A stretch of 25,637 bases of DNA from NCBI GenBank assembly GCA_041940425.1, contig JBGTSF010000068.1:1-25637 (forward strand), read 5' to 3'. Under the pieces are notes generated by a model. That model made no database searches, was not told the DNA's origin, and was given only the letters and a program-made list of their open reading frames with translations. The DNA is from DATHTS01 sp041940425. GTDB taxonomy: Bacteria; Acidobacteriota; Blastocatellia; Pyrinomonadales; Pyrinomonadaceae. The translations under genes were made by a program, and so were the position numbers. How positions within the stretch are numbered: position 1 is the first letter of the stretch; each line of letters opens with the position of its first letter. Shown one piece after another: positions 6,602 to 16,134 of the stretch.

Positions 6602-9600
6602 ATGAATAAAGAATATTTATCTGTTTTACACAATAATTTATTTCCCAAAATTGAAAGTGGACAAGTGATTTTATTTCTAGGGGCAGGTGCTTCAGTTACA
6701 ACCACCTCTAAGTTTTTAAGCTGGGAGATCATCAAAAACTATTCGCAGGCGGTTGGAGCTGATTTTGAAACTACTGACATCATTGAGTTCGTTGATATGC
6801 TGTCAGAAAACATTAAATATAGTCGGAACCATTTTGATAATTTTGTTCGTGAAATGCTGGAACGAATAAAACCAACAGATACACATAAAACTTTAGTCAC
6901 TTTACCGTGGAAAGAAATAATAACTACTAATTTAGATTTGGTTATAGAAAAAGCATTTCTTGAGGTTCAACAAACTCCTCTTGCTAGATATAGAATTCAC
7001 CCAATTCGGCAGTTAAAAGATGCTACGTATGTTCCCCAAAACGATGAAATACGATACGTAAAACTACACGGATGCATAAGTGATCCTTCAAATTACCCTT
7101 TTGTGTTTTCAACAGCTGACTTTAAAAGAACAAACAAGTTTTATCAAGAGATTTTATCTCGAATTAAAAATATTGGCACTAATGTTGAGTTACTGACGAT
7201 CGGTTATTCTTTCACAGATGAGTTCGCTAAGAAAATGCTTGAGAAATTTGATTCACATGCTAGGACTTCTAGAAAATGGATTTATCACGTTGATCCATAT
7301 ATCCCGGAAGACAGAAAACCCTTTTTATTAAGAAACAAAATACAACCATTACCACTATCCTCTGAAGAGTTTTTTACAATATATAAAGTTTGGAAAGAGG
7401 AGCAAGATGTTGATGTTATAAATAGAAAGAAAATTGTATTTTATGATGTTGAAAATCATAAAATGACTATTCCTTCATATTTATTGTTGCAAATCGGTAA
7501 TGATTTAAAACAACTAGACCCTAAACATAAAAATTCTTTTATAGACCCAAAAGAATTTTACAGGTATTCGGAACCAACGTATGAAGTGATTCAACAGGAA
7601 TTAGATGTAGTTAGAACAGATTTATTGAATGATAGTATTAACGTTATCGAAAAGGCTCTTAATGATGATATTTTTGTTCCCATTATATTAATTACAGGTT
7701 CTTGGGGGCGAGGTAAATCAACTTTTATTTATAGACTGATAAATGAGGCTATTTCGAAACCAGAATGGAAGGCTATAGCTCTAGAAGTTGGAGACCCCCG
7801 AAGACTTACTCTTCCAATATTGGAAGAGTTTTTTACAAAAACTCAATCGAAAACTGTATTTCTTTTGATGGAAAAAATTGAAAGTGACAGCAGTTATAAA
7901 TATTTTAGAGAGTTACAGGCTAGACTGTCTGTTGGTCAATTTGCTCAATTCAAGGTAGTTTTACTTGGTTCAATTAGAAGTAATATTTACGAGAAGTTTC
8001 ACTCCAATAATCCATTACAAGATGTCTATGAGATTAATACAGACAAACCATTGACTGAATCCGAAGCCTTGAGTTTAATAACAAAATTAGAAAAATATAA
8101 CCTAGTTAACTTTAAAGATGCACAAGAAAGAAATTCAAAAGTACGGACAATAATTTCTGATTACAAAGGTGACTTACTTGTATCCCTTATTTCGCTGGTT
8201 CCAGAAAGTGAACATAACAGGATAATTGATGACGCAGTAGAACAACTTCCAGCATCCGCAAAAAAAGCATTAATTTATATTGCACTTTTCTATAGGTATC
8301 AAATTAATATGCCAACGGGATTTTTACGAAGCCTAATGGGTATTGATTGGGATGATTTTGGGGAATCAGTCTTGTATGTTGACTTTAAGGGGATTGTTGA
8401 TAGAGAAATTAGCAATCATCAGGGTATATCATCTGATGACAATCTTTTCATACGTCACCAAATAATTGCAGAACACATAGTTAACAGATTTCATACTAAC
8501 GAAGATAGTCTTTTCAAACAATACAAAGAAATCATAAACAAGATTGAAAACAATTCAGAAAATTCATTATTAATTACTGATTTATTAAAAGCTATTCGAC
8601 AATATTCGCACCTCAACCAAGAAAAGATTAATAAATTATTTGACATTGCTGCTCAAAAATTGGGTGATGATGCTCATTTTTGTTTGCATTACACGATGAA
8701 TTTAGAAAGACGTGGCACGAAGCAAGCAATAGAAAAAGGTTTAAGGCAATTAATCTATGTCATTTCTCTAACAAATGATAATAATAACCACAGATTAATT
8801 CATCGAAGGGCTGCACTTACAGCTAGGCTTGGTCGAATTTTGTATAATGAGGATAAAAATTCTCACTTGGCGATGAGTTATTTCAGAGAGGCAGAAGCCT
8901 GGTTCGATAGAAAGCGAATACTAGATCCATATAGCCATTATAGTTATGAAAACTATTTGGAATTTGAAATATGGTGCCTTAAAAACCTCAAATTCTCTGA
9001 AGAGGAAATCCTTTATAGAAAGATTAAAATTCAAGATTTATTTGAACAATCTGAAAGTTTAATAACCACAACCCTTGATAGGGTTCACGAATTAAAGATC
9101 AATAATTCTTATTATCTTTATGGCTCACACGATGATGAAAATTATATTAAAGAAATAGAAAAAGGATGCAATAGTGAATCTCTTAAACCTCTCTCACTTA
9201 CATTACAATTTTATTATTACTTTGCAAAAAGTGATTGGTTTTCCTGCGAACAAATAATTCAACTTTTGGAAGGGTTTACTGAGCATGATTATGTAGTAGA
9301 TGCAGTTTTTCGTTATTATACGATAAAACTTTACAATCCTGATTTCAGAGTTAAGTTTTTAGAGTTGACTAAAAAGCATCCCGAATTAGAGAACAGACAA
9401 ACCTTAAGATTTTTGTTCTATTTGTTTGTGGCATATATCTATAATTGGAATTTTAAAGACGCATTTGAAGTACATAAAATTCTAAACAAAAAATATAGAT
9501 TTTTTAGAACTGAGTTGCATGAAGTTTGGAAAGATTCTGTAGGTACAACGAAAGTGTTTGAGGGTGTGATCGAAAAAAATAAAAAATTAACTGTATATTT

Positions 9601-9748
9601 ACCTGATTTTCAAAAAAGTTTTCCTTTAAGACTAGGTAAAATCAATCAGGATATTAAAGACAATGAGTATTGTTTAGTTAATTTGTATATTCATCCTTAT
9701 GGAATTAGAACTGTCTTAAAGGAAATTGTTAAAACGGAAAGCAACTAA
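6602..9748 (+). CDS. SIR2-STAND NTPase with helical-repeat C-terminus, predicted anti-phage defence protein
   Basis: The product has 1048 residues. Residues ~10-260 form a SIR2-like domain with the NAD-binding loop G27-A-G-A-S31, T108-T-N110-L-D112 and H156-G as the expected catalytic residues. Residues ~345-640 form a STAND-type P-loop NTPase with Walker A G366-SWGRGK-S373-T374 and a likely Walker B ending in E424 (VFLLME). Residues ~660-980 are continuous amphipathic helices resembling TPR-type repeats, probably the sensor. The last ~65 residues are beta-rich and could be a small OB-like domain. Known SIR2-STAND proteins such as Avs5 recognise phage proteins and then destroy NAD+; the same role is inferred here. 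The gene stands alone, is visibly AT-rich with A/T-ending codons unlike its neighbours, and lies between a hypothetical gene and the pil cluster, all suggesting horizontal acquisition. No partner nuclease or second subunit is seen. Confidence 0.85.
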   Translation: MNKEYLSVLHNNLFPKIESGQVILFLGAGASVTTTSKFLSWEIIKNYSQAVGADFETTDIIEFVDMLSENIKYSRNHFDNFVREMLERIKPTDTHKTLVTLPWKEIITTNLDLVIEKAFLEVQQTPLARYRIHPIRQLKDATYVPQNDEIRYVKLHGCISDPSNYPFVFSTADFKRTNKFYQEILSRIKNIGTNVELLTIGYSFTDEFAKKMLEKFDSHARTSRKWIYHVDPYIPEDRKPFLLRNKIQPLPLSSEEFFTIYKVWKEEQDVDVINRKKIVFYDVENHKMTIPSYLLLQIGNDLKQLDPKHKNSFIDPKEFYRYSEPTYEVIQQELDVVRTDLLNDSINVIEKALNDDIFVPIILITGSWGRGKSTFIYRLINEAISKPEWKAIALEVGDPRRLTLPILEEFFTKTQSKTVFLLMEKIESDSSYKYFRELQARLSVGQFAQFKVVLLGSIRSNIYEKFHSNNPLQDVYEINTDKPLTESEALSLITKLEKYNLVNFKDAQERNSKVRTIISDYKGDLLVSLISLVPESEHNRIIDDAVEQLPASAKKALIYIALFYRYQINMPTGFLRSLMGIDWDDFGESVLYVDFKGIVDREISNHQGISSDDNLFIRHQIIAEHIVNRFHTNEDSLFKQYKEIINKIENNSENSLLITDLLKAIRQYSHLNQEKINKLFDIAAQKLGDDAHFCLHYTMNLERRGTKQAIEKGLRQLIYVISLTNDNNNHRLIHRRAALTARLGRILYNEDKNSHLAMSYFREAEAWFDRKRILDPYSHYSYENYLEFEIWCLKNLKFSEEEILYRKIKIQDLFEQSESLITTTLDRVHELKINNSYYLYGSHDDENYIKEIEKGCNSESLKPLSLTLQFYYYFAKSDWFSCEQIIQLLEGFTEHDYVVDAVFRYYTIKLYNPDFRVKFLELTKKHPELENRQTLRFLFYLFVAYIYNWNFKDAFEVHKILNKKYRFFRTELHEVWKDSVGTTKVFEGVIEKNKKLTVYLPDFQKSFPLRLGKINQDIKDNEYCLVNLYIHPYGIRTVLKEIVKTESN

Positions 9749-9780
9749 GTTACCAGAATATTTTCAATTACGGTTCTTTT

Positions 9781-10029
9781 GCCAAGTTTAAACGGGCATC
9801 GGCGTAATTTAATTTGCCTTTGGCGCGGTTTAAACGAGCGTCGGCGGCATTTAATTTAACGCCCGCGCGGTTTAATTTGACACCGGCGCGGTTTAAAAAG
9901 CCTTTGGCGCGATTTAAAAAGATGTTGGCGGCATTTAAAAAAGGGTTGGCGCAAATTAATTAAGCGTCGGCGCGATTTAAAAAGGCGTTGGCGCAATTTA
10001 AAAAGGCGTTGGCGGAAAATTTTAAGCGG
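9781..10029. repeat. Degenerate 21-bp tandem repeat array
   Basis: About twelve units follow the pattern ggcgcgrtttaaaaagscgt. The tttaa core begins at 9787, 9808, 9829, 9850, 9871, 9892, 9913, 9934, 9955 (variant), 9976 and 9997, so ten consecutive steps are exactly 21 bp although the units differ in sequence. A twelfth, looser unit ends near 10029. Because 21 is a multiple of three, both strands read as 7-residue repeats: NAFLNRA-like on the minus strand and FKKALAQ-like on the plus strand. Each strand has in-frame stops (plus at 9805 and 9961; minus at 9960-9962) and no suitable start, so I do not call a protein. 21 bp is also two helical turns, so the A/T cores all face one side of the helix. 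Confidence 0.85.
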
Positions 10030-10157
10030 TCGGGTTTGTTTATTTATCTGTTGTAAGAAAAGAATTTACGGCAAAAACGCTTTATTTCATCGAAAGCCCG
10101 CCTCTCTTCGCTCTCCAAACACAACGGAAAACCGCCGGACTCATTGGAAAACCGGCA

Positions 10158-10226
10158 GAAGCCCGTGCGGCGGCAGGATCGGAGCTGTAATGTAGAGTAT
10201 TCCGCTCTTGCTGACGCGCGGGCTTC
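10158..10226. repeat. Imperfect stem-loop, possible dispersed intergenic repeat
   Basis: The arms gaagcccgtgcg (10158-10169) and cgcgcgggcttc (10215-10226) pair with a single G-U, around an inner stem (ggagc/gctct). The segment is GC-rich within an AT-rich intergenic region and resembles a mobile intergenic palindrome, though no second copy is in the window. The rest of 10030-10360 shows no gene, only AT-rich sequence. Confidence 0.45.
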
Positions 10227-10360
10227 GGCTGTTACTTTACTGATCCCGAAAAATAATTTATTTCACGGCATTTTGAATGAATTTGATCGCTTTTGAACGG
10301 GCTTTTTATCATTCTGAATAAAATTATTTCAATTTGAATGTTAAACATTGTAAATAATTG

Positions 10361-10389
10361 TTGACAGATTTTGTTAAGTATTGTAACTT
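10361..10389 (+). promoter_or_regulatory. Candidate promoter of the pilMNOPQ operon
   Basis: TTGACA at 10361-10366 is followed by 17 bp and TAACTT at 10384-10389. The -35 is perfect and the -10 weak. It is the best sigma-70 match between the repeat array and pilM, and it implies a start near 10396 and a leader of about 315 nt. Confidence 0.5.
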
Positions 10390-10395
10390 CTAAAA

Positions 10396-10710
10396 GTGAT
10401 GATTCTGAACTGAATCATTTCCCATCGTCACCTGATTGCAAAAAAAAACAAATCATAAGGGAGCGGCGACCGACGTTTCAAAACATTTCGAGTTGCACTT
10501 AGCGAATAAATTCAAAACGAGCAGGCAGTTTGGCTTTTGCCCCAAGTTAAGCCTACCAGTACAAAATTCCTGTCTTTGTGGCAATCCCGAAAGGTGACAA
10601 AAAAATTCTACAAAGAGCCGAATGCCTGAGTCGTTTATTAAAAAAAAGCAAAGAGATTTTCTGAATAAAAAAATTCGTGTTGGCGGAAAAGCCAAAGGAG
10701 TAAAGAGATA
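10396..10710 (+). other. Long untranslated leader before pilM, possibly structured
   Basis: About 315 nt without a credible gene separate the candidate promoter from pilM. Local pairing is visible: gatgattc/gaatcatt near 10398-10421; ctttgt pairing with acaaag and enclosing a ccc-gaaa-ggt hairpin in the 10570-10616 area; and ggcttttgcc near 10531. It does not match the c-di-GMP riboswitch consensuses as I know them. A regulatory RNA is plausible for a pilus operon but is not demonstrated. Confidence 0.3.
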
Positions 10711-11772
10711 ATGCTGTTCGGTAAAAAGAAGAGTACAGCCGGTTTGGACATCGGTTCGAGTTCGATCAAAGTCGTCGAACTCGACGGCAAGCTCAACAAT
10801 CTGAGTCTTGTCAATCTCGGTTATGAAAACCTGCCCGACGACACCATCGTTGACGGACAGATCATGGAGATCAACGCGGTTTCCGAAGCCATCCAAAATT
10901 TGTGCAGTGAACAACAAGCGTCATTTAATAATGTCGTAACGAGCGTCAGCGGTCATTCGGTCATTATAAAGAATATCGTCCTGCCGCCGATGAGCCGCGA
11001 GGAACTCGAAGAATCTATTGACTGGCACGCCGAAGAACATATCCCGTATGATCTGGCGGATGTTAATCTCGATTATCACATCACGGGCGAAGACGCGGAT
11101 TCAACTCAGGTTTTGATCGCCGCCTGCAAACGCGAAAGAATTGACTCCCTGCGGCAGTCAATCCAATTAGCCGGAAAAGCTCCGGTGGCGATTGATGTTG
11201 ATACATTCGCACTGCAGAACTGCTACGAAGTAAATTATCAGCCCGACGAATCGCAGGTCGTAACGCTTCTCAATATCGGCGCGTCAACGATGAACGTCAA
11301 TATCGTCAAGGGCGCGACTTCCCTTTTCACGCGCGACATTACCATCGGCGGAAGCCAGTTTACGGACATTCTGCAAAAAAATCTCGGCTTGAGTTTTCAG
11401 GAAGCCGAAGCCTTGAAACGCGGCGTGAACAGCGCGGCGGAAAACGTCGAGGAAAAAGCCATCGAGCCTTTGATGAATAACGTAACCGAAATGGTGGCGA
11501 TGGAAATTCAGAAAACATTCGATTTTTACCGCGCGACGAACGAAAGCGACAACCTCGTCGTGCAGAAGATTTTGATCTCGGGCGGCGGCTCGAAACTTCA
11601 GGGGCTGGCGGAAGACCTCTCGGCGCGGCTCGAACTTCCCGTGGAAGTTCTCGACCCGTTCCGCCAGATCAAAGTAGATACGAAAAAGTTTGACCCCGAT
11701 TATTTAAGTGAAATTATGCCCGAAATGGCGGTTGCCGTCGGTCTGGCAATCAGGGGGGTAGAATTAAGATGA
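10711..11772 (+). CDS. pilM: Type IV pilus assembly protein PilM
   Basis: This 353-residue protein has an actin/FtsA-like fold. The phosphate-1 motif is at residues 11-24 (GLDIGSSSIKVVEL), a second nucleotide-binding segment follows at ~190 (LLNIGASTMNVNIVKGATSL), and the late ILISGGGSKLQGLAE motif is at ~290. It is cytoplasmic, has no signal peptide, and is of normal PilM length. In characterised systems PilM binds the cytoplasmic N-terminal tail of PilN and links the inner-membrane PilN/PilO complex to the motor side of the type IV pilus machine. The start is supported by AAAGGAG ending ten bases upstream. Its TGA overlaps the pilN ATG, and the order pilM-N-O-P-Q is the classical one. Confidence 0.95.
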   Translation: MLFGKKKSTAGLDIGSSSIKVVELDGKLNNLSLVNLGYENLPDDTIVDGQIMEINAVSEAIQNLCSEQQASFNNVVTSVSGHSVIIKNIVLPPMSREELEESIDWHAEEHIPYDLADVNLDYHITGEDADSTQVLIAACKRERIDSLRQSIQLAGKAPVAIDVDTFALQNCYEVNYQPDESQVVTLLNIGASTMNVNIVKGATSLFTRDITIGGSQFTDILQKNLGLSFQEAEALKRGVNSAAENVEEKAIEPLMNNVTEMVAMEIQKTFDFYRATNESDNLVVQKILISGGGSKLQGLAEDLSARLELPVEVLDPFRQIKVDTKKFDPDYLSEIMPEMAVAVGLAIRGVELR

Positions 11773-12515
11773 TTAGAGTAAACCTTTTAAATTCAGTAAC
11801 GGAAAGACAAGGCGGCGCGGTCAGATCGGTCGAACGCAAGGTCGGCAGTCCGGCATCGCGCCTGATGCTGATGATGATCGCGGTCGGCGTGATGCTCGCG
11901 GCTCTGATCGGTTGGGACATTATCAGCACCAACCGCAACAAGGCGAATGCCGAAGCCGCGCTCGAAGAACAAAAGAAGATCGCCGCCGAACTCGAAGCCG
12001 TTCTGCAGGAACAGAAACAGCTCGAAGAAAATATCCAGAATATTGACGCGCGCATCGAAGCGATCAAAAAACTCCGCGCCTCGCAAGCCGGTCCGAGCGC
12101 GGTTCTCGAAGCGATCCGCGAGCGAATCGCCATGACGCCGGGATTATATCTGGAAAGTATCGAACAATCCGGCGAACAGCTGGTCGTGAAAGGGAATTCG
12201 CCCGACGAGCAAGCCGTTACGCAATTCGGTCGAAGTCTCGAATTTTCTGCCGGACTTTTTTCGAACCTGAGCATCGAAACCCAGAGAAAGGAAATCAGCC
12301 CGCAACAAACTTCGAGCGTGCCGGGAACGGAAAAACCGAAACTCGAAATCGTCAACTTTATCATCCGCTGCGCCTATACGCCTTCGAAAGCCGAGGCTTC
12401 AAAAAATTCGTCAACGACCGCGGCGAATCAGGGGCAGCCGAATAATGCCGGCGGTGGCAGTCAATCGGCAAATCCCGCGCAACAACCGCCGCAAATCGCT
12501 CAAAATCAGCAGTAA
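11769..12515 (+). CDS. pilN: Type IV pilus assembly protein PilN
   Basis: The 248-residue product has a short cytoplasmic tail with the conserved I-R-V-N-L-L motif at residues 2-7, which is the PilM-binding site in known systems. One membrane span follows (~30-53, SRLMLMMIAVGVMLAALIGW onward), then a coiled coil (~56-105, Glu/Gln/Lys/Ala-rich) and a periplasmic ferredoxin-like domain (~115-205). The C-terminal 40 residues are a low-complexity Ser/Asn/Gln/Pro tail not typical of short PilN proteins. It overlaps pilM by four bases (ATGA), so translational coupling is likely. PilN pairs with PilO in the inner membrane to form the alignment subcomplex. Confidence 0.93.
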   Translation: MIRVNLLNSVTERQGGAVRSVERKVGSPASRLMLMMIAVGVMLAALIGWDIISTNRNKANAEAALEEQKKIAAELEAVLQEQKQLEENIQNIDARIEAIKKLRASQAGPSAVLEAIRERIAMTPGLYLESIEQSGEQLVVKGNSPDEQAVTQFGRSLEFSAGLFSNLSIETQRKEISPQQTSSVPGTEKPKLEIVNFIIRCAYTPSKAEASKNSSTTAANQGQPNNAGGGSQSANPAQQPPQIAQNQQ

Positions 12516-12565
12516 CAACATCTCCGGTCAGTTAAAAATTTCAATTAATAAAGAAGGAAATCGAA

Positions 12566-13267
12566 ATGTTAGAAAAATTCAAATCTCTTTCGTGGTATCT
12601 GCAACTTTTGATCTTAGTCGTAATCGCCGGTCTGCTCTTTTTCGGCGAGAGATATTTCGTCACCGACGCGACGCGGGCGGAAACCGAACAGATCAACGAG
12701 CAAGTCGTCCAATTGCAGGCGAAAAATCAAGCCGCGCAGATCGCCACCCAGCGCATCAACGAATTCCGCGCGCTCTATGCCAGCAAAATGCAGGAATACG
12801 ACGAACTCAAAGTTCTTCTGCCGGAACAGCGCGAGATCACGAATGTTCTGCAGGGACTTCAGGACACGGCAGGCACGAGCCGTCTGACCGTTATGAGATT
12901 CGCGCCGCGCGAAGACGTTTCGCAGGACGGCATTATGTCGAAACCGGTCGAGGTCGAGGTGGACAGCAATTTCAACAGTCTGCGCGAATTTTTCGATCAG
13001 ATGGCGAAACTGCCGCGTATCGTTTCCATTACCGATTTCAAAATAAATCAATTGGATAAACAAACGGCAGACAAAACACTGCACGCCCAGTTCCTGCTGA
13101 CCGCGTATTACGCTTCGCCGGAAGACCTTGCCAATCTCGGCAAACCGCAGCCTTGCAAACCGGGCGAGAAGAAAACGAAAGACGGAAAACCCTGCCCGCC
13201 CGCCGACAAAAAACAGGCGGCGAAAGACGCTCAAAAACCTGCCGACAATCCGCCAGCCGCCAAATGA
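12566..13267 (+). CDS. pilO: Type IV pilus assembly protein PilO
   Basis: This 233-residue protein has a short N-terminus, one membrane span (~9-29, WYLQLLILVVIAGLLFFGER), a coiled-coil stretch (~38-70) and a periplasmic PilO domain (~75-190) with the typical VEVEVDSNFNSLREFFDQMA segment followed by IVSITDFKI. The C-terminal ~40 residues are rich in Lys, Pro and Ala with two Cys (KPCPPADKK) and are probably disordered in the periplasm. AAGGA lies upstream of the ATG at good spacing, 50 bp after pilN. It is expected to heterodimerise with PilN and contact PilP. Confidence 0.93.
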   Translation: MLEKFKSLSWYLQLLILVVIAGLLFFGERYFVTDATRAETEQINEQVVQLQAKNQAAQIATQRINEFRALYASKMQEYDELKVLLPEQREITNVLQGLQDTAGTSRLTVMRFAPREDVSQDGIMSKPVEVEVDSNFNSLREFFDQMAKLPRIVSITDFKINQLDKQTADKTLHAQFLLTAYYASPEDLANLGKPQPCKPGEKKTKDGKPCPPADKKQAAKDAQKPADNPPAAK

Positions 13268-13309
13268 TTTAGTTTTTCAAATTGAGAAAGAATTTAGAGA
13301 GATAAAGTT

Positions 13310-14110
13310 ATGACCAACAAATCGAAAATGTTAAGAGTCTTGAGTTTAGCTTTAGCCGTAACGGGTTTCGTATTGCTGAGCGGCATTTCGTCCGAAATAA
13401 CCGCGCAAAACCGCGATCCGTTCGCCAAGGCGGAATGGGCAAAATCGAAGAATAATAATCCCTCGCCGAGTTCGAGTTCATCGAAATCCTCGTCTTCGGA
13501 AAAGCCGAAACCGACCGGTCCGGTCGTCGTCGTGCCGCCGTCCATCGAAGCCAGAATCAATTATTACAAGCGGCTTCGTGAAGAAGCCGCGGCGGGCGGA
13601 ATGGAATTGCCGAAGGTAACGAGCGTTTTGACCTTGGATGAAATGTCCGTTACCGGAATTTTCCGCACACCGCGCGGCTACGCGGCGATGGTCGAAGCCA
13701 AACCGATCAAACTTTCCTACACGATCTATCCGGGCGAAAAATTCTTCGACGGGCAGCTCGTCGCCATCGAGGAAAACCGGCTTGTTTTTCGCAAAGTTAT
13801 AAAGATGAGCAACGGCAAATTTATCTCGTCGGTCGAAAACAAAGCTCTGCGTCAATACTCGGTGCAGGAGACCGTTCAGGGAACCGCTCCGGTTAATCCT
13901 GCAGCCACAACCGAAACTCCGGCGACTGAAACCGCCGTCGTGGAAACGCCCGAAAAGACCGAAGAAAGTAAAGATAAAAAGACCGAACCGACCGTTATCA
14001 TTTCCCCGGTTGACGAAATGAACAAACAGCCCCAAGAGGACACCAAAGATGCCGCCAAGCAAAAAAACGGCAAAAAAAGCAAAAAGATTGCCAAAAACAA
14101 AAAGCAGTAA
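13310..14110 (+). CDS. pilP: Type IV pilus assembly protein PilP-like
   Basis: The 266-residue product has a signal peptide (~1-30, hydrophobic LALAVTGFVLLSG) that lacks a lipobox cysteine, so unlike classical PilP it is not obviously a lipoprotein. A Ser-rich linker (~50-65) is followed by the beta-sandwich PilP/GspC-like domain (~100-185: LTLDEMSVTGIFRTPRGYAA then AMVEAKPIKLSYTIYPGEKF). A long Glu/Lys/Thr-rich and strongly basic tail (KKSKKIAKNKKQ) is probably disordered. It lies between pilO and the secretin gene, the expected place for the linker between the PilNO complex and PilQ. Assignment rests on position and domain shape more than on strong motifs. Confidence 0.85.
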   Translation: MTNKSKMLRVLSLALAVTGFVLLSGISSEITAQNRDPFAKAEWAKSKNNNPSPSSSSSKSSSSEKPKPTGPVVVVPPSIEARINYYKRLREEAAAGGMELPKVTSVLTLDEMSVTGIFRTPRGYAAMVEAKPIKLSYTIYPGEKFFDGQLVAIEENRLVFRKVIKMSNGKFISSVENKALRQYSVQETVQGTAPVNPAATTETPATETAVVETPEKTEESKDKKTEPTVIISPVDEMNKQPQEDTKDAAKQKNGKKSKKIAKNKKQ

Positions 14111-14126
14111 TTCCAAAAAAATATGC

Positions 14127-14159
14127 GCGGCGCGAACCTTTTCCACTCTTTCGCGCCGC
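14127..14159 (+). other. GC-rich hairpin between pilP and pilQ
   Basis: A perfect 10-bp stem (gcggcgcgaa at 14127-14136 with its complement at 14150-14159) and a 13-nt pyrimidine-rich loop lie 16 bases after the pilP stop. No U-run follows directly, so it is more likely a processing or stability element that adjusts pilQ levels than a full terminator. Confidence 0.45.
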
Positions 14160-14216
14160 ATTCCGATAAAAATCTATTTTTCGTAAAACGTCTCTTGAAA
14201 GAGATGAAATTTCTGT

Positions 14217-14223
14217 GGGAGGA
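14217..14223 (+). promoter_or_regulatory. Ribosome binding site setting the pilQ start
   Basis: GGGAGGA, a strong Shine-Dalgarno match, is followed by AGC and the ATG at 14227. An in-frame GTG at 14215 overlaps this site and is therefore an unlikely start. Confidence 0.75.
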
Positions 14224-14226
14224 AGC

Positions 14227-15855
<1,629 letters not shown>

Positions 15856-15876
15856 GTAGCGGATCAGTTTACCTGT

Positions 15877-15922
15877 CGAAAAAGTTTTGTGTTTGATTTT
15901 TACCGGATGCAAAACTTTTTCG
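15877..15922 (+). other. 13-bp hairpin just after pilQ
   Basis: cgaaaaagttttg (15877-15889) pairs exactly with 15910-15922 around a 20-nt loop. It precedes the main terminator and may protect the 3' end of the pil transcript. No U-tract follows. Confidence 0.45.
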
Positions 15923-15972
15923 CCAACCGCCTCCGAGTGCGAAAACACGACTTCGTTCAGCTTTCTTTCATT

Positions 15973-16006
15973 CCCGTCAGACTGATTCCGGTCTGACGGG
16001 TTTTTT
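15973..16006 (+). terminator. Rho-independent terminator of the pilMNOPQ operon
   Basis: A perfect 10-bp stem (cccgtcagac 15973-15982, gtctgacggg 15991-16000) with an 8-nt loop is followed by six T residues. It separates pilQ from the minor-pilin genes. Confidence 0.93.
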
Positions 16007-16134
16007 AACAACCTCCTTCCAACAAATTTCCCAATAAAATTTAATAAACATTGTTTTTTCTGAAATAACATAGTTATTTGACCTTTTGTGCAATAGGGAA
16101 AAAATTCCCGCACCGGGATTGAACACTCAAAATA

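Noticed and set aside
9781..10029. CRISPR array
   Set aside because: Units are contiguous 21-bp degenerate repeats without unique spacers, and no cas gene is present.
9768..10060. Protein of heptapeptide repeats encoded by the 21-bp array
   Set aside because: Both strands have in-frame stops in the repeat frame and neither has a start codon with a ribosome binding site, so it is listed only as a repeat.
10396..10710. c-di-GMP (GEMM) riboswitch before pilM
   Set aside because: The conserved GEMM core segments could not be found in order; only a weak resemblance around a gaaa tetraloop was seen.
10453..10917. 154-codon minus-strand frame overlapping the start of pilM
   Set aside because: It overlaps pilM antisense and has the composition of a shadow frame, with no recognisable domain.
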